NCBI GenBank assembly: GCA_012729395.1
Contig: JAAYDF010000354.1
Coordinates: 1-32,565, forward strand
DNA: 32,565 nt
Source: Phycisphaerae bacterium
GTDB taxonomy: Bacteria > Planctomycetota > Phycisphaerae > UBA1845 > PWPN01
Reading direction: 5' to 3'
Within the stretch, counting starts at the first letter, position 1; each line of letters starts with the position of its first letter. Below, one piece after another: positions 6,439 to 14,677 of the stretch. The position numbers were made by a program, and so were the translations under genes. The notes below the pieces were generated by a model that worked only from the letters and a program-made list of their open reading frames with translations, was not told where the DNA came from and did not search any database.

Positions 6439-9261
6439 ATGATGAAGGCAATGTTGATCCTCGTGGCATCCGTTGCGGTGCTGGCACAATCAGGAGTACC
6501 GGGCATGGCGGAGACGATCCCCACCGAGCTGCGCTGCGAGTATCTGACCAATCCGCTGGCGATTCAGGCTTCCCAGCCGCGTCTAAGCTGGGTGGTGACC
6601 TCGACCCAACGCGGGATGATGCAGAGTGCGTATCAGATCCTGGTGTCCAGTAGCGAGGAAGGGCTGGAGCCGGGGCGAGCGGATCTCTGGGACAGCGGAC
6701 AGGTCGCCTCGAACGCGACGAGCCAGATCGCCTACGCAGGCCGGCCGTTGCCCTCGCGACAGCAGGTGTGCTGGAAGGTGCGGGTGTGGGACGGCGCCGG
6801 CAAGCCTTCGGCGTGGAGCAAGCCTGCCACATGGCGGATGGGCTTGTTGGCACAGTCCGACTGGAAAGCACAGTGGATCGGCAGGCAGGAATCCCCACCG
6901 GCCGATCAGCCTCTGCCCGCGCTGCCGGCCACCATGTTGCGCAAGGGTTTCCGCCTCGCGGACCAGCCCCGGCGGGCCATCGCGTATGCCTCAGCGCTGG
7001 GCCTCTACGAGCTGAGCATCAACGGGCGGCGCGTTGGGGAGCAACTCCTCGCCCCGGAATGGACGAACTACCACAAGCGTGTGCAGTACCAAGCCTATGA
7101 CGTGACGAGCCTGCTGCAGTCGGGCGAAAACGCGATGGGCGCGTTACTGGCTGACGGCTGGTACGCGGGCCGATTGGGTATTTCACATATCGTCGAGAAC
7201 GGGCCGGTGCGGGGCCATTACGGCCGTCATCCCCGACTGCTGGTGCAACTCGAGATCGAGCACGCGGACGGTCGGGTGGAGACCATCGTCTCCGACCCCT
7301 CCTGGCGGGCGACCACCGCGGGACCGGTTCGCAAGGCGTGCATTCTGGACGGCGAGGTGTACGACGCGCGCCAGGAGCAGCCCGGGTGGGACCGACCCGG
7401 ATTCGCGGATGTATCGTGGGAGGCGGTCGGTGTCGCGGGAGAGGTCAAGGCGGCGTTGGTCGCACAGCCGAACGAGCCGATTCGCGTGACCGAGGAACTT
7501 CGGCCGGTGGCGATCAACGAGCCTGCCCCGGGCGTGTATGTGGTGGACTTCGGGCAGAACCTGGCCGGCTGGTGCCGTCTGCGGGTCCAGGGGCCGGCCG
7601 GCGCGACGGTGACGCTGCGGCACGCCGAGGTGCTCGAGCCCGACGGAAACATCTACACCGATAACCTGCGGACAAAGGTCCTGAGTGGTGAACTGGGCGC
7701 CCGGCAGACGGACCAGTACACGTTGCGTGGCGAAGGTATCGAGCAGTATGAGCCGCGGTTCACGTACCACGGGTTCCGCTACGTTGAGCTGACGGGCATG
7801 CCCAAGCCGCCGACGAAGGACACAATCATCGCCCGAGCGTTCCATTCCGCGCCCGCGATGGTCGGGGCGTTCGAATGCTCCAGCCCGCTGCTGACCAAGC
7901 TGATGCGGAACATTCAGTGGACGCAGCGGGACAACATGCACAGCATTCCGACGGACTGCCCGCAGCGGGATGAGCGGGTGGGCTGGACGGGGGACATTGT
8001 AGCCTTCGGCCAGACCGCCTGCTTGAACATGGACATGGCGGCGTTCCTGAACAAGTGGCTATACGATCTGCGTGACGACCAGGCGGACGACGGGCGGTAC
8101 CCCGATTTTGCGCCGCACCCCTTCGACCCGAACGCCCGCTTCTCGGGCGCGGCAGCCTGGGGCGACGCGGGGGTGATCGTGCCGTGGATCGTCTACGTCA
8201 ACTACGGCGATCGCCGTCTGATCGAGACGCACTACGAGTCCGCGAAGCGCTGGGTCGAGTACGTTCACAGCCAGAGCCCACAGGGGCTATGGACCGGTCA
8301 GCGAGGCAACGACTACGGCGACTGGCTGAACGGGGACACGCTGATCCTCGAGGGCTACCCGAAGACGGGCGCCCAGGTTCCCAAGGAAGCCTTCGCCACG
8401 GCTTTTCACGCGTACACAACGGTGCTACTCTCGCGCATGGCGGGCGTGCTGAACCGCAAGGAGGACGCGAGTCGCTACGCGGATCTCGCCCGGCAGGTGC
8501 GTGAGGCCTTCAACCGAGCCTACGTGGCCCCGGACGGCAGAATCGCGGGTAACACGCCCGCCGGCTATGCCTTGGCTCTGGATTTCGGCCTGCTCCCGCC
8601 CGAGCATCACGAGGCCGCCGTGCGTTACATGATCGAGGGCATCGACGCCTACAAGGGCCATATCTCGACCGGATTCCATACCACGGTGAAGCTGATGCTG
8701 GCCCTGACCCGCGGCGGACGGAACGACGTTGCCTACCGGCTGATCAACAACCGCACCATCCCCTCCTGGGGCTACACCATCGATCAGGGCGGCACGACCA
8801 TCTGGGAGCGTTGGGACGGGTACGTCGAAGGCCGGGGCTATCAGGATCCCGGCATGAATTCCTTCTGCCACTACGCGATCGGGGCGGTCGGTGAATGGAT
8901 GTACCGGGTCATTCTCGGGATCGCCCCGGACGAAGAGACGCTGGCGTACAAGCACGTGCTGATCGAGCCGCGTCCGGGCGGGGGATTGTCCTGGGCCCGC
9001 GGGCACTACGACTCGATCCGCGGTCGGATCGCCAGCGAATGGCGTGTCGAGGGAGGGTCCATCGCGATGACGGTGAGCATTCCCGCGAACGTATCCGCGA
9101 CGGTCCGCGTGCCGACGTCCAACCCGACCGGCGTCACCGAGGGAGGACAACCCGCGACACAAGCCCAGGGCGTGACGCTGCTTCGCACGGACGAGGACGC
9201 GGCAGTCTACAAGGTGGGTTCGGGAACCTACCGATTCGTGGCGGAATACGCTCAGCAGTGA
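6439..9261 (+). CDS. secreted GH78 alpha-L-rhamnosidase
   Basis: This enzyme removes terminal alpha-L-rhamnose from polysaccharides or glycosides. The 940-residue protein begins with a signal peptide (MMKAMLILVASVAVLAQ..., cleavage near GMA-ETIP), so it acts outside the cytoplasm. After an N-terminal fibronectin-like domain and beta-sandwich domains comes the (alpha/alpha)6 catalytic barrel. It carries the family signature DCPQRDERVGWTGD (506-519), which holds acidic catalytic residues, and WERWDGY (789-795), whose Glu790 is the likely base. A C-terminal beta domain closes the protein. The frame is open far upstream, but AGGAGG ten bases before ATG 6439 and the signal peptide fix the start. 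It ends a few bases from the convergent glycosyltransferase gene. Confidence 0.93.
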   Translation: MMKAMLILVASVAVLAQSGVPGMAETIPTELRCEYLTNPLAIQASQPRLSWVVTSTQRGMMQSAYQILVSSSEEGLEPGRADLWDSGQVASNATSQIAYAGRPLPSRQQVCWKVRVWDGAGKPSAWSKPATWRMGLLAQSDWKAQWIGRQESPPADQPLPALPATMLRKGFRLADQPRRAIAYASALGLYELSINGRRVGEQLLAPEWTNYHKRVQYQAYDVTSLLQSGENAMGALLADGWYAGRLGISHIVENGPVRGHYGRHPRLLVQLEIEHADGRVETIVSDPSWRATTAGPVRKACILDGEVYDARQEQPGWDRPGFADVSWEAVGVAGEVKAALVAQPNEPIRVTEELRPVAINEPAPGVYVVDFGQNLAGWCRLRVQGPAGATVTLRHAEVLEPDGNIYTDNLRTKVLSGELGARQTDQYTLRGEGIEQYEPRFTYHGFRYVELTGMPKPPTKDTIIARAFHSAPAMVGAFECSSPLLTKLMRNIQWTQRDNMHSIPTDCPQRDERVGWTGDIVAFGQTACLNMDMAAFLNKWLYDLRDDQADDGRYPDFAPHPFDPNARFSGAAAWGDAGVIVPWIVYVNYGDRRLIETHYESAKRWVEYVHSQSPQGLWTGQRGNDYGDWLNGDTLILEGYPKTGAQVPKEAFATAFHAYTTVLLSRMAGVLNRKEDASRYADLARQVREAFNRAYVAPDGRIAGNTPAGYALALDFGLLPPEHHEAAVRYMIEGIDAYKGHISTGFHTTVKLMLALTRGGRNDVAYRLINNRTIPSWGYTIDQGGTTIWERWDGYVEGRGYQDPGMNSFCHYAIGAVGEWMYRVILGIAPDEETLAYKHVLIEPRPGGGLSWARGHYDSIRGRIASEWRVEGGSIAMTVSIPANVSATVRVPTSNPTGVTEGGQPATQAQGVTLLRTDEDAAVYKVGSGTYRFVAEYAQQ

Positions 9262-9266
9262 GCGTC

Positions 9267-11183
9267 TCAGGGCACGTCCTCGCCTGTCGGCTGGAGGATG
9301 CAGATATCGCCGACGGTCTCGCTGACGCGGTAGATGCCCCGCAGGAGCTTTGCCCGCGGACCGAAGAAGGATTCCGCCTCATCGAAGACCGCACGATGAA
9401 TGGCCAGCAGATCCCCTCCGCCGCGAAGGGATTCCGGCACGCGGGCGAGGATGACCGGCGGGCGTTCCGCGTCCAGGGCGAGCAGGAACTCGTCGAACAG
9501 AGGACGAAAAGCCTGGTTGGGAATGATGAGTCGATGGGCTGCTGGTCGCTCGGCCAAGTAGTAAAGCCGCGGCTCGTTGATGAAGCAGGCGATGGGATCG
9601 GTCGGCCCGGTCAACTCGCGCACCCGCTGGGCGGCAAGCCGCGTTGTCGAGTAGAGCGGATAGCGGGGTTTGTGGCGGGTGATCCGGTCGTAGTGGTCAT
9701 CCAAAGTCATGGCACCCAGAACGCGAGGGTGACGACTCACCGCGGTCATCTTGCCACCCCACGCGTGGCCGGCCAGCAGGGCCACGCAGGCCAGGCAAAC
9801 CAAAGTCCATGCCCGGTGCCGCGCGGAGGCGTCTGAGAAACGCCCACGAGAACGACTCCGGGAGATCAGAGCCGCGTCCATGGAGAAGAGCTCTTCCGTC
9901 GGCTGGACTGCCGATCTCCGGCGCTCAGGGCGATAAGCGGCCAGTTCATTGGCCGCCAAGTACGCCAGACAAGCCAACAGCGGCGGGAAGTGATAAAGGT
10001 AGAACTGGCCCTGCAGGGTGATGGCCGTGAAGACCGCCCCACCGGTCAGGGCAACCAGGCGCCAGGTGCGCGAACGCCCTCCCCATGCCCGTATCAGCAC
10101 CGCCCCACCCGCAGGCAGCATCAGGCCACCGACGATGGGCAAGAGCGACTGCCAGGCAGGCCATACCCAGATGCTCAGCAACGCCGCCGCTACCGCGACC
10201 GCCTTGATCCACGCGGTCAGGAAAAGGCCCACCGCGAGGCGGCCTCGGCGGCCATCAGCACCAAGATTCCATCTTCGACCAGTAGGAAGTTCTTCGTACA
10301 GCAGCCAAGCCACCGCTCCCGCGAGCACGACCGCGATCGGCAGGACCGCGATGAACAACTGCCGCATGAGCAGCGGCCCCTGGATGTAGCCCGGCACATC
10401 CGCACGGGTCATCGCCCGCACGAAGCCATCCCACCAACCCCAGGCGGTCATCAGGGCAGCCCCGGCCCCGGCCGCCAGCAGAAAGCCCGCGTTGAGGCCT
10501 AGCCACGATCGCCATGCCCGCCAGCCCTCGCCACGCTCCAACCACGCCTCGGCGAGTGTCCAGCACCAGAGGACGCCGAAGATCAAGCCCAGCGGCGGTT
10601 TGATCGCACAAATCGCCAAGCCCATCGCGCCTGCCACCACATGGGCAAGCAGAGAGCCGCCGGCCCCGGCCCGTCGCGACGAGATGGAGACCACATGCAG
10701 CGCGAGCAACATGGGCAGCGCGGCAAAGCCATCACGCTGGGCGGTGTGCACGTACCCCCCACTGTAGTATGCCAGGGCATAGAGGGTCGCGGCCAGCCAG
10801 CCGACGCCCCATCGCCGACTATCACGGCCAACCAACAGCACCAGCAGAGCCATCGTCACCAACTGCCAGCCGGCATCAAATACCCTCAAAGCCAGCGGCG
10901 ATCGCCCCACAAGCCATGTGCTCAGGGCATGGATACCCAGCACGCCTGGAGCGTTTTGATCCCACACGTCAACGTACATCCGCTCGCCGGCCATCACGCG
11001 CTCGGTGACGTATTGCCAGAAAGCCTGATCGTACCCAATCGGATCAAAGAGGCTGCGACTCAGCGAAACACAGAACACCACCGCCCAGATCGTTGCGAGC
11101 AGCACGGTGCCCGCGCGCACGCCAACCCGAACCCCCGAAGTGGGGATCTCGTGCAGACTCAGGGTGGAACTCACCGATGTCAT
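9267..11183 (-). CDS. polytopic membrane glycosyltransferase, GT39/PMT-like
   Basis: This is a membrane protein of 638 residues with about ten or more hydrophobic segments from residue 24 onward and a soluble C-terminal domain of about 150 residues. The first extracytoplasmic loop contains FDPIGYDQAFWQYVTERV and the pair of Asp residues (47 and 52) typical of the GT39/ArnT-like GT-C fold. These enzymes transfer a sugar from a polyprenyl-phosphate donor onto protein or lipid on the outer face of the membrane. I chose ATG 11183 because GAGGTGG stands nine bases before it and the extra N-terminus upstream is low-quality sequence. The divergent gene at 11531 encodes an enzyme of the kind that makes the required donor, which supports a shared glycosylation role. 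Acceptor unknown. Confidence 0.78.
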   Translation of the reverse strand: MTSVSSTLSLHEIPTSGVRVGVRAGTVLLATIWAVVFCVSLSRSLFDPIGYDQAFWQYVTERVMAGERMYVDVWDQNAPGVLGIHALSTWLVGRSPLALRVFDAGWQLVTMALLVLLVGRDSRRWGVGWLAATLYALAYYSGGYVHTAQRDGFAALPMLLALHVVSISSRRAGAGGSLLAHVVAGAMGLAICAIKPPLGLIFGVLWCWTLAEAWLERGEGWRAWRSWLGLNAGFLLAAGAGAALMTAWGWWDGFVRAMTRADVPGYIQGPLLMRQLFIAVLPIAVVLAGAVAWLLYEELPTGRRWNLGADGRRGRLAVGLFLTAWIKAVAVAAALLSIWVWPAWQSLLPIVGGLMLPAGGAVLIRAWGGRSRTWRLVALTGGAVFTAITLQGQFYLYHFPPLLACLAYLAANELAAYRPERRRSAVQPTEELFSMDAALISRSRSRGRFSDASARHRAWTLVCLACVALLAGHAWGGKMTAVSRHPRVLGAMTLDDHYDRITRHKPRYPLYSTTRLAAQRVRELTGPTDPIACFINEPRLYYLAERPAAHRLIIPNQAFRPLFDEFLLALDAERPPVILARVPESLRGGGDLLAIHRAVFDEAESFFGPRAKLLRGIYRVSETVGDICILQPTGEDVP

Positions 11184-11235
11184 GGACGGCTGCCACCTCA
11201 AGGCGAACACGTCGTTGCTCAAGAGCCTGCACGCA

Positions 11236-11301
11236 GCGCTGCTCACAGAGCGGTGCCACACGAGCGAGCCCACCCCTTCCGCACTGCTCATAGAGCAGTG
11301 C
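11236..11301. repeat. two hairpin repeats of the CACTGCTC/GAGCAGTG family
   Basis: GCACTGCTC-ATA-GAGCAGTGC (11281-11301) is a perfect palindromic hairpin. The neighbour at 11236-11259, read on the minus strand, starts GTGGCACCGCTC and matches the hairpin at 32281-32303 at 20 of 23 positions. Dispersed copies 21 kb apart point to a genome-wide short interspersed repeat. Confidence 0.65.
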
Positions 11302-11414
11302 GAGGCAAAACGCGGCGTCGGCCGTCCCATAACATCGGCTTGACGGGCAACCGACTTGGGTTAAATGAATGCGGGCCGTCCGCTATCCGATAAGTACCGT
11401 GGGTGTATGGGACC

Positions 11415-11467
11415 GTGAGGCGTCGCCTCACCGAAGTGCCCGGCTCCAGCGTGAGGTGTCGCCTCAC
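11415..11467. repeat. paired 17-bp palindromes before the GT2 gene
   Basis: GTGAGGCGTCGCCTCAC (11415-11431) and GTGAGGTGTCGCCTCAC (11451-11467) are two near-identical palindromes with starts 36 bp apart, about 65-115 bp before the GT2 start. They could be operators or REP-like repeats. Confidence 0.6.
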
Positions 11468-11530
11468 CTGATACGGCAATCGCCCCGAGCCAAGGATGGC
11501 CGGGCTGAATTCCACGGAAGGAACTCGTCC

Positions 11531-12586
11531 GTGGCGGTAGAATGCTCCATCGTCGTGCCGCTGTGCAACGAGGAAACTCGTCTGCCCGCCGTCCACCTGC
11601 GTCTCACCGCGGTAATGCGTCAACTGGCGATCCCCTACGAGATCATCTACGTAGATAACGGGAGCGACGATCGCACGGCCGAGGTGCTGGGTACGCTGCA
11701 CGAGCAGGATGCCGGGGTACGCGGGATTGTCCTCTCGCGGCGGTTTCGGGCCGAGGCAGCCGTCTGTGCCGGGCTGGAAGCCGCAGATGGCCGGGCGGTC
11801 ATCTCGTTCAATCAGGATCTCACCGCTCCCCCGACTGTGATCCCCTCATTGATCGAAGCCTGGTGCCAGGGGCATGAGGTCGTCTCCGCTCGACCGCGGC
11901 GCCGACAAAGAGCGCTTGGGCGAGTCACCGCCAAGTACGGACGCCGTATCCTCGGCATGGTGAGTGAGATCCCTCCCGCCGACGACGAAGGCACACTGAC
12001 TCTGATGGACCGGCGAGTCGTGGAGGAGTTCAACGGCCTGCCGGAACGCACCCGATTCCTCTCAGGCCTGCGGCGGTGGGTCGGATTCCGCCACACAGTG
12101 ATCGAGTACGACCAACGGCTGCACCTCGACAGCACGGGCGAGCATCCGCTCCGACAACGGACGCGGGCGGTGATCGAGACCCTTTTCGCCTTCTCCAGTA
12201 TCCCGCTCAAGGCCATCACGGTGGGCGGATTCCTGACCACCGGGCTGGCATTCGGAATCATGGTCGGCGGGCTGACAGCCGGCGAAGGGGAGCACGCCCC
12301 GCTTCTGGTGGCCGGCTGCGCGTTGGGGCTACTGGGCGGCGTTCAATTGATCGGAATGGGCATCCTCGGCGAGTACCTCGTCCGGGTCTACCGCGAAGTC
12401 CGCGGCCGCCCCTTGTACGTGACGCGTCGGCGCATCGGCTTCCGCCCCCATCCGCAGCCGGTACGCAACGTCGTCCAGTTTCGCCGACCCATCAGTGGGG
12501 GGGCGACGAAGGCAACGACAGAGCTGAAGCGCAATGAAAACCGTATCCAGGAACTGACCGCCCATCGGATCGGGCAGGAACACTGA
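11531..12586 (+). CDS. GT2 family polyprenyl-phosphate glycosyltransferase
   Basis: This is a 351-residue inner-membrane enzyme of the DPM1/ArnC/GtrB type, which loads a sugar from a nucleotide donor onto undecaprenyl or a similar phosphate. The GT-A domain starts at once with SIVVPLCNEE (6-15), then IIYVDNGSDDRT (38-49) and a DXD-like site, SFNQDLTAPP (92-101). The usual form of that site is DADLQDPPE, so the first Asp is replaced here. Two membrane helices follow (about 224-248 and 256-282), then GEYLVRVYREVRGRPLY (280-296), a signature of this subfamily. The GTG at 11531 is chosen as start because GGAAGGA lies eight bases upstream; the frame extends to 11369 without good coding quality. 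It is followed after 27 bp by a methyltransferase gene and is divergent from the GT39-like gene, its probable partner. Confidence 0.85.
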   Translation: MAVECSIVVPLCNEETRLPAVHLRLTAVMRQLAIPYEIIYVDNGSDDRTAEVLGTLHEQDAGVRGIVLSRRFRAEAAVCAGLEAADGRAVISFNQDLTAPPTVIPSLIEAWCQGHEVVSARPRRRQRALGRVTAKYGRRILGMVSEIPPADDEGTLTLMDRRVVEEFNGLPERTRFLSGLRRWVGFRHTVIEYDQRLHLDSTGEHPLRQRTRAVIETLFAFSSIPLKAITVGGFLTTGLAFGIMVGGLTAGEGEHAPLLVAGCALGLLGGVQLIGMGILGEYLVRVYREVRGRPLYVTRRRIGFRPHPQPVRNVVQFRRPISGGATKATTELKRNENRIQELTAHRIGQEH

Positions 12587-12613
12587 CCGGCTCGTTTGCC
12601 GCCGCGTACACTT

Positions 12614-13468
12614 ATGGAAGCACACTACTATCTCGAATACAGCCGCATGGAGCGCGAACACTGGTGGTTTGAGGGCCGGCGGCAGATTCTCGGCTCCGTC
12701 ATCGACCGGCTGACTGGTTCCCACCGGCGCCCGCGGATCCTGGATCTCGGCTGCGGGACGGGCGAATCCTCGCGACACCTGGCCCAGTTCGGGCGGGTCA
12801 CCTCGATCGACCTGAGCGAGCTGGCACTGGGATTCTGCCGACACAAGGCCCTGCCCCGGCTCGTGCGCGGCGACGCCGTGCATCTGCCCTTCGCCGAGGG
12901 AGCGTTTGACCTGGTCTGCGGGCTGGACATCCTCGAGCATCTCGCCGATGAGGAGCGGGCCCTGGCGGAGATGATGCGAGTCTGCCGACCCGGCGGGCAG
13001 GTGCTCGTGACCGTGCCCGCGCTCCCCATTCTCTGGAGCCGGCACGATATCGTGAACCATCATCAACGACGTTACCGCAAGGGGCAACTGCGGAACGCGG
13101 TGGCTCGCTCCGGGCTGCGCCCCGGCATTCTCACCTACTTCAACACCTTCTTACTGCCTCCGACGCTGCTCGTCCGGTTGGGCGGCAGACTCGTCTCGCG
13201 GCCAGCCCCTCCTTCCGAAACGCACAGCGATCTGGCATGCAGCACTGGTGGAATCTTCTCGGGACTCCTTCGCCGAGTATTCGCCATGGAGCGAGGACTC
13301 GTCGGGCGCGTCCCTTTGCCGCTGGGAGTCTCACTCCTGTGCGTGGCCACGAAGCCGGGTGAAACCTGTCCGGTGGAGCCTGCGGTCGCGGCCCCCCGGC
13401 GAAGCTGGGCGGACAACATCCTCGATCGATTCGTTCGCCCGCCGCGGCCGCTGACCGATACGCGTTGA
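12614..13468 (+). CDS. class I SAM-dependent methyltransferase
   Basis: The 284-residue protein has the N-terminal region common in such enzymes from glycan clusters (YYLEYSRMEREHWWFEGRR, 5-23), motif I ILDLGCGTGESS (42-53), an acidic strand-2 end (SIDLSE) and the post-motif region DLVCGLDILEHL. That fits a small-molecule methyltransferase of the Methyltransf_11 type. It lies 27 bp after the GT2 gene and is probably in the same operon, so the substrate may be a sugar or a lipid-linked intermediate. That is inference. The frame also has a TTG at 12596, but ATG 12614 gives the family's usual N-terminus. Neither has a strong ribosome site, which suggests coupling to the upstream gene. Confidence 0.8.
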   Translation: MEAHYYLEYSRMEREHWWFEGRRQILGSVIDRLTGSHRRPRILDLGCGTGESSRHLAQFGRVTSIDLSELALGFCRHKALPRLVRGDAVHLPFAEGAFDLVCGLDILEHLADEERALAEMMRVCRPGGQVLVTVPALPILWSRHDIVNHHQRRYRKGQLRNAVARSGLRPGILTYFNTFLLPPTLLVRLGGRLVSRPAPPSETHSDLACSTGGIFSGLLRRVFAMERGLVGRVPLPLGVSLLCVATKPGETCPVEPAVAAPRRSWADNILDRFVRPPRPLTDTR

Positions 13469-13487
13469 GCCGCCCGCCATCACGGCC

Positions 13488-13516
13488 GTGCCCGACCACA
13501 CATCCTCGTCTACAAT
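13488..13516 (+). promoter_or_regulatory. possible promoter of chdC
   Basis: TACAAT (13511-13516) lies 45 bp before the chdC start. Seventeen bases upstream is a weak -35 candidate (TGCCCG, 13488-13493). Confidence 0.3.
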
Positions 13517-13560
13517 CCTCTGCGGCGACAGATAACGCAGGGCATCGTCGAGGAATCGAC

Positions 13561-14403
13561 ATGAGCAACCATCTGGAATCCGAGGCTCCACAGACCCTCG
13601 AAGGCTGGTACGCTCTGCACGATGCGTATACCGTCGATTGGCCCCATTGGTACCGCCTCAAGCAAAGCGAGAGGGATCAAGCGATACAGGCGGCGACCGC
13701 CTGGCTGGAGCTCGCGGACACACAGGATCACGGTCACTCGGCGGCATACAGCCTGCTCACACAGAAAGGTGACCTGCTCTTCATCCATTACCGTCCACAA
13801 CCCGAGGATCTCAATCACGAGGAGCTGGCCTTGCGTCAGACCACGTTGTTCGAGTATCTTCGCCCCGCGTACTCGTTCCTTTCGGTGATCGAAATCGGGC
13901 TCTATGAGCTCACCGCCATTGTCCTGCGCAAGCTCGCCGACCAGAGCATCACGCCGGAATCGCCGCAGTACAGCGAACTCTTCCAAACGGAGATGAGCAA
14001 GCAACGTACACGGGTCGAGACGCGGCTCTTCCCCGCGATTCCCGACAAGCGATACCTCTGCTTCTATCCAATGAGCAAACGTCGCGGCGAGCAAGTCAAC
14101 TGGTATACCCTCCCCATCAACGAGCGCCGCGACCTCATGCGAGGGCACGGGCGAATCGGACACAAGTACCACGAAGAGGTGATCCAAGCCATCGGCGGAG
14201 CCATCGGCCTGGACGATTGGGAATGGGGCGTCAGCCTCTTCGCCGACGACATGCTCCTTTTCAAGAAGCTGATTCACGAGCTGCGGTTTGATCCCGCCAG
14301 CGCCCGCTACGCCGAGTTCGGCCCGTTTTACCTCGGCATCCGCCTGCCCACCGCGCAGTTCTCCGCCTTCCTGGCGGGCAATCTGAAGCAGTTCACGCAA
14401 TAG
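13561..14403 (+). CDS. chdC: coproheme decarboxylase ChdC (HemQ)
   Basis: This enzyme carries out the last step of the coproporphyrin-dependent heme pathway, oxidative decarboxylation of coproheme III to heme b using H2O2. The 280-residue protein belongs to the chlorite dismutase-like family. The catalytic Tyr is Tyr169 in CFYPMSKRR, with Lys173. The proximal His is His196 in MRGHGRIG; the spacing from Tyr to His (27) equals that of the Geobacillus enzyme. The conserved block DDWEWGVSLFADD and the C-terminal SARYAEFGPFYLG are present. The start is ATG 13561 after GAGGAA; the upstream frame is open but lacks coding character. No other heme gene is nearby. Its presence argues that the host makes heme through coproporphyrin and not protoporphyrin IX. 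Confidence 0.92.
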   Translation: MSNHLESEAPQTLEGWYALHDAYTVDWPHWYRLKQSERDQAIQAATAWLELADTQDHGHSAAYSLLTQKGDLLFIHYRPQPEDLNHEELALRQTTLFEYLRPAYSFLSVIEIGLYELTAIVLRKLADQSITPESPQYSELFQTEMSKQRTRVETRLFPAIPDKRYLCFYPMSKRRGEQVNWYTLPINERRDLMRGHGRIGHKYHEEVIQAIGGAIGLDDWEWGVSLFADDMLLFKKLIHELRFDPASARYAEFGPFYLGIRLPTAQFSAFLAGNLKQFTQ

Positions 14404-14649
14404 CGTAGCGGTTGCCCCCCGTGGCGACCGGCGCGCTTGCTGGGATCCAGCGTCCTCCAGGGGCGATGACTGCCACACAACTTCGTGAAATGCTCCAGCC
14501 CAAGCCGAAGCGCCAAGCAGGTGAAATCCGCCCCCTGGCGGTCGCGGTACCCAATGACCCCGGCGGGCCGGAGTCGCCCCGGCTCGTAGAAGCGGGCCGT
14601 CTCGACTGACTCGGTCCGCCGCGGCCGCAGGAGGGTGTCTCCTGGATAC

Positions 14650-14677
14650 TGGAAACACCCCCGGCTTTCGCTATGAT
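14650..14677 (+). promoter_or_regulatory. candidate promoter of tRNA-Arg
   Basis: TGGAAA (14650-14655), 16 bp, TATGAT (14672-14677), 23 bp before the tRNA. The arrangement matches the box before the rhamnosidase gene. The stop codon of the integrase frame on the other strand (14671-14673) touches the -10. Confidence 0.45.

Larger units (their letters stand above)
11184..11530. other. divergent intergenic region with hairpin repeats
   Basis: This is 347 bp between the divergent GT39-like and GT2 genes. It holds two sets of short palindromes listed separately (11236-11301 and 11415-11467). I see no further gene and no convincing -35/-10 pair for either neighbour. Confidence 0.5.
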
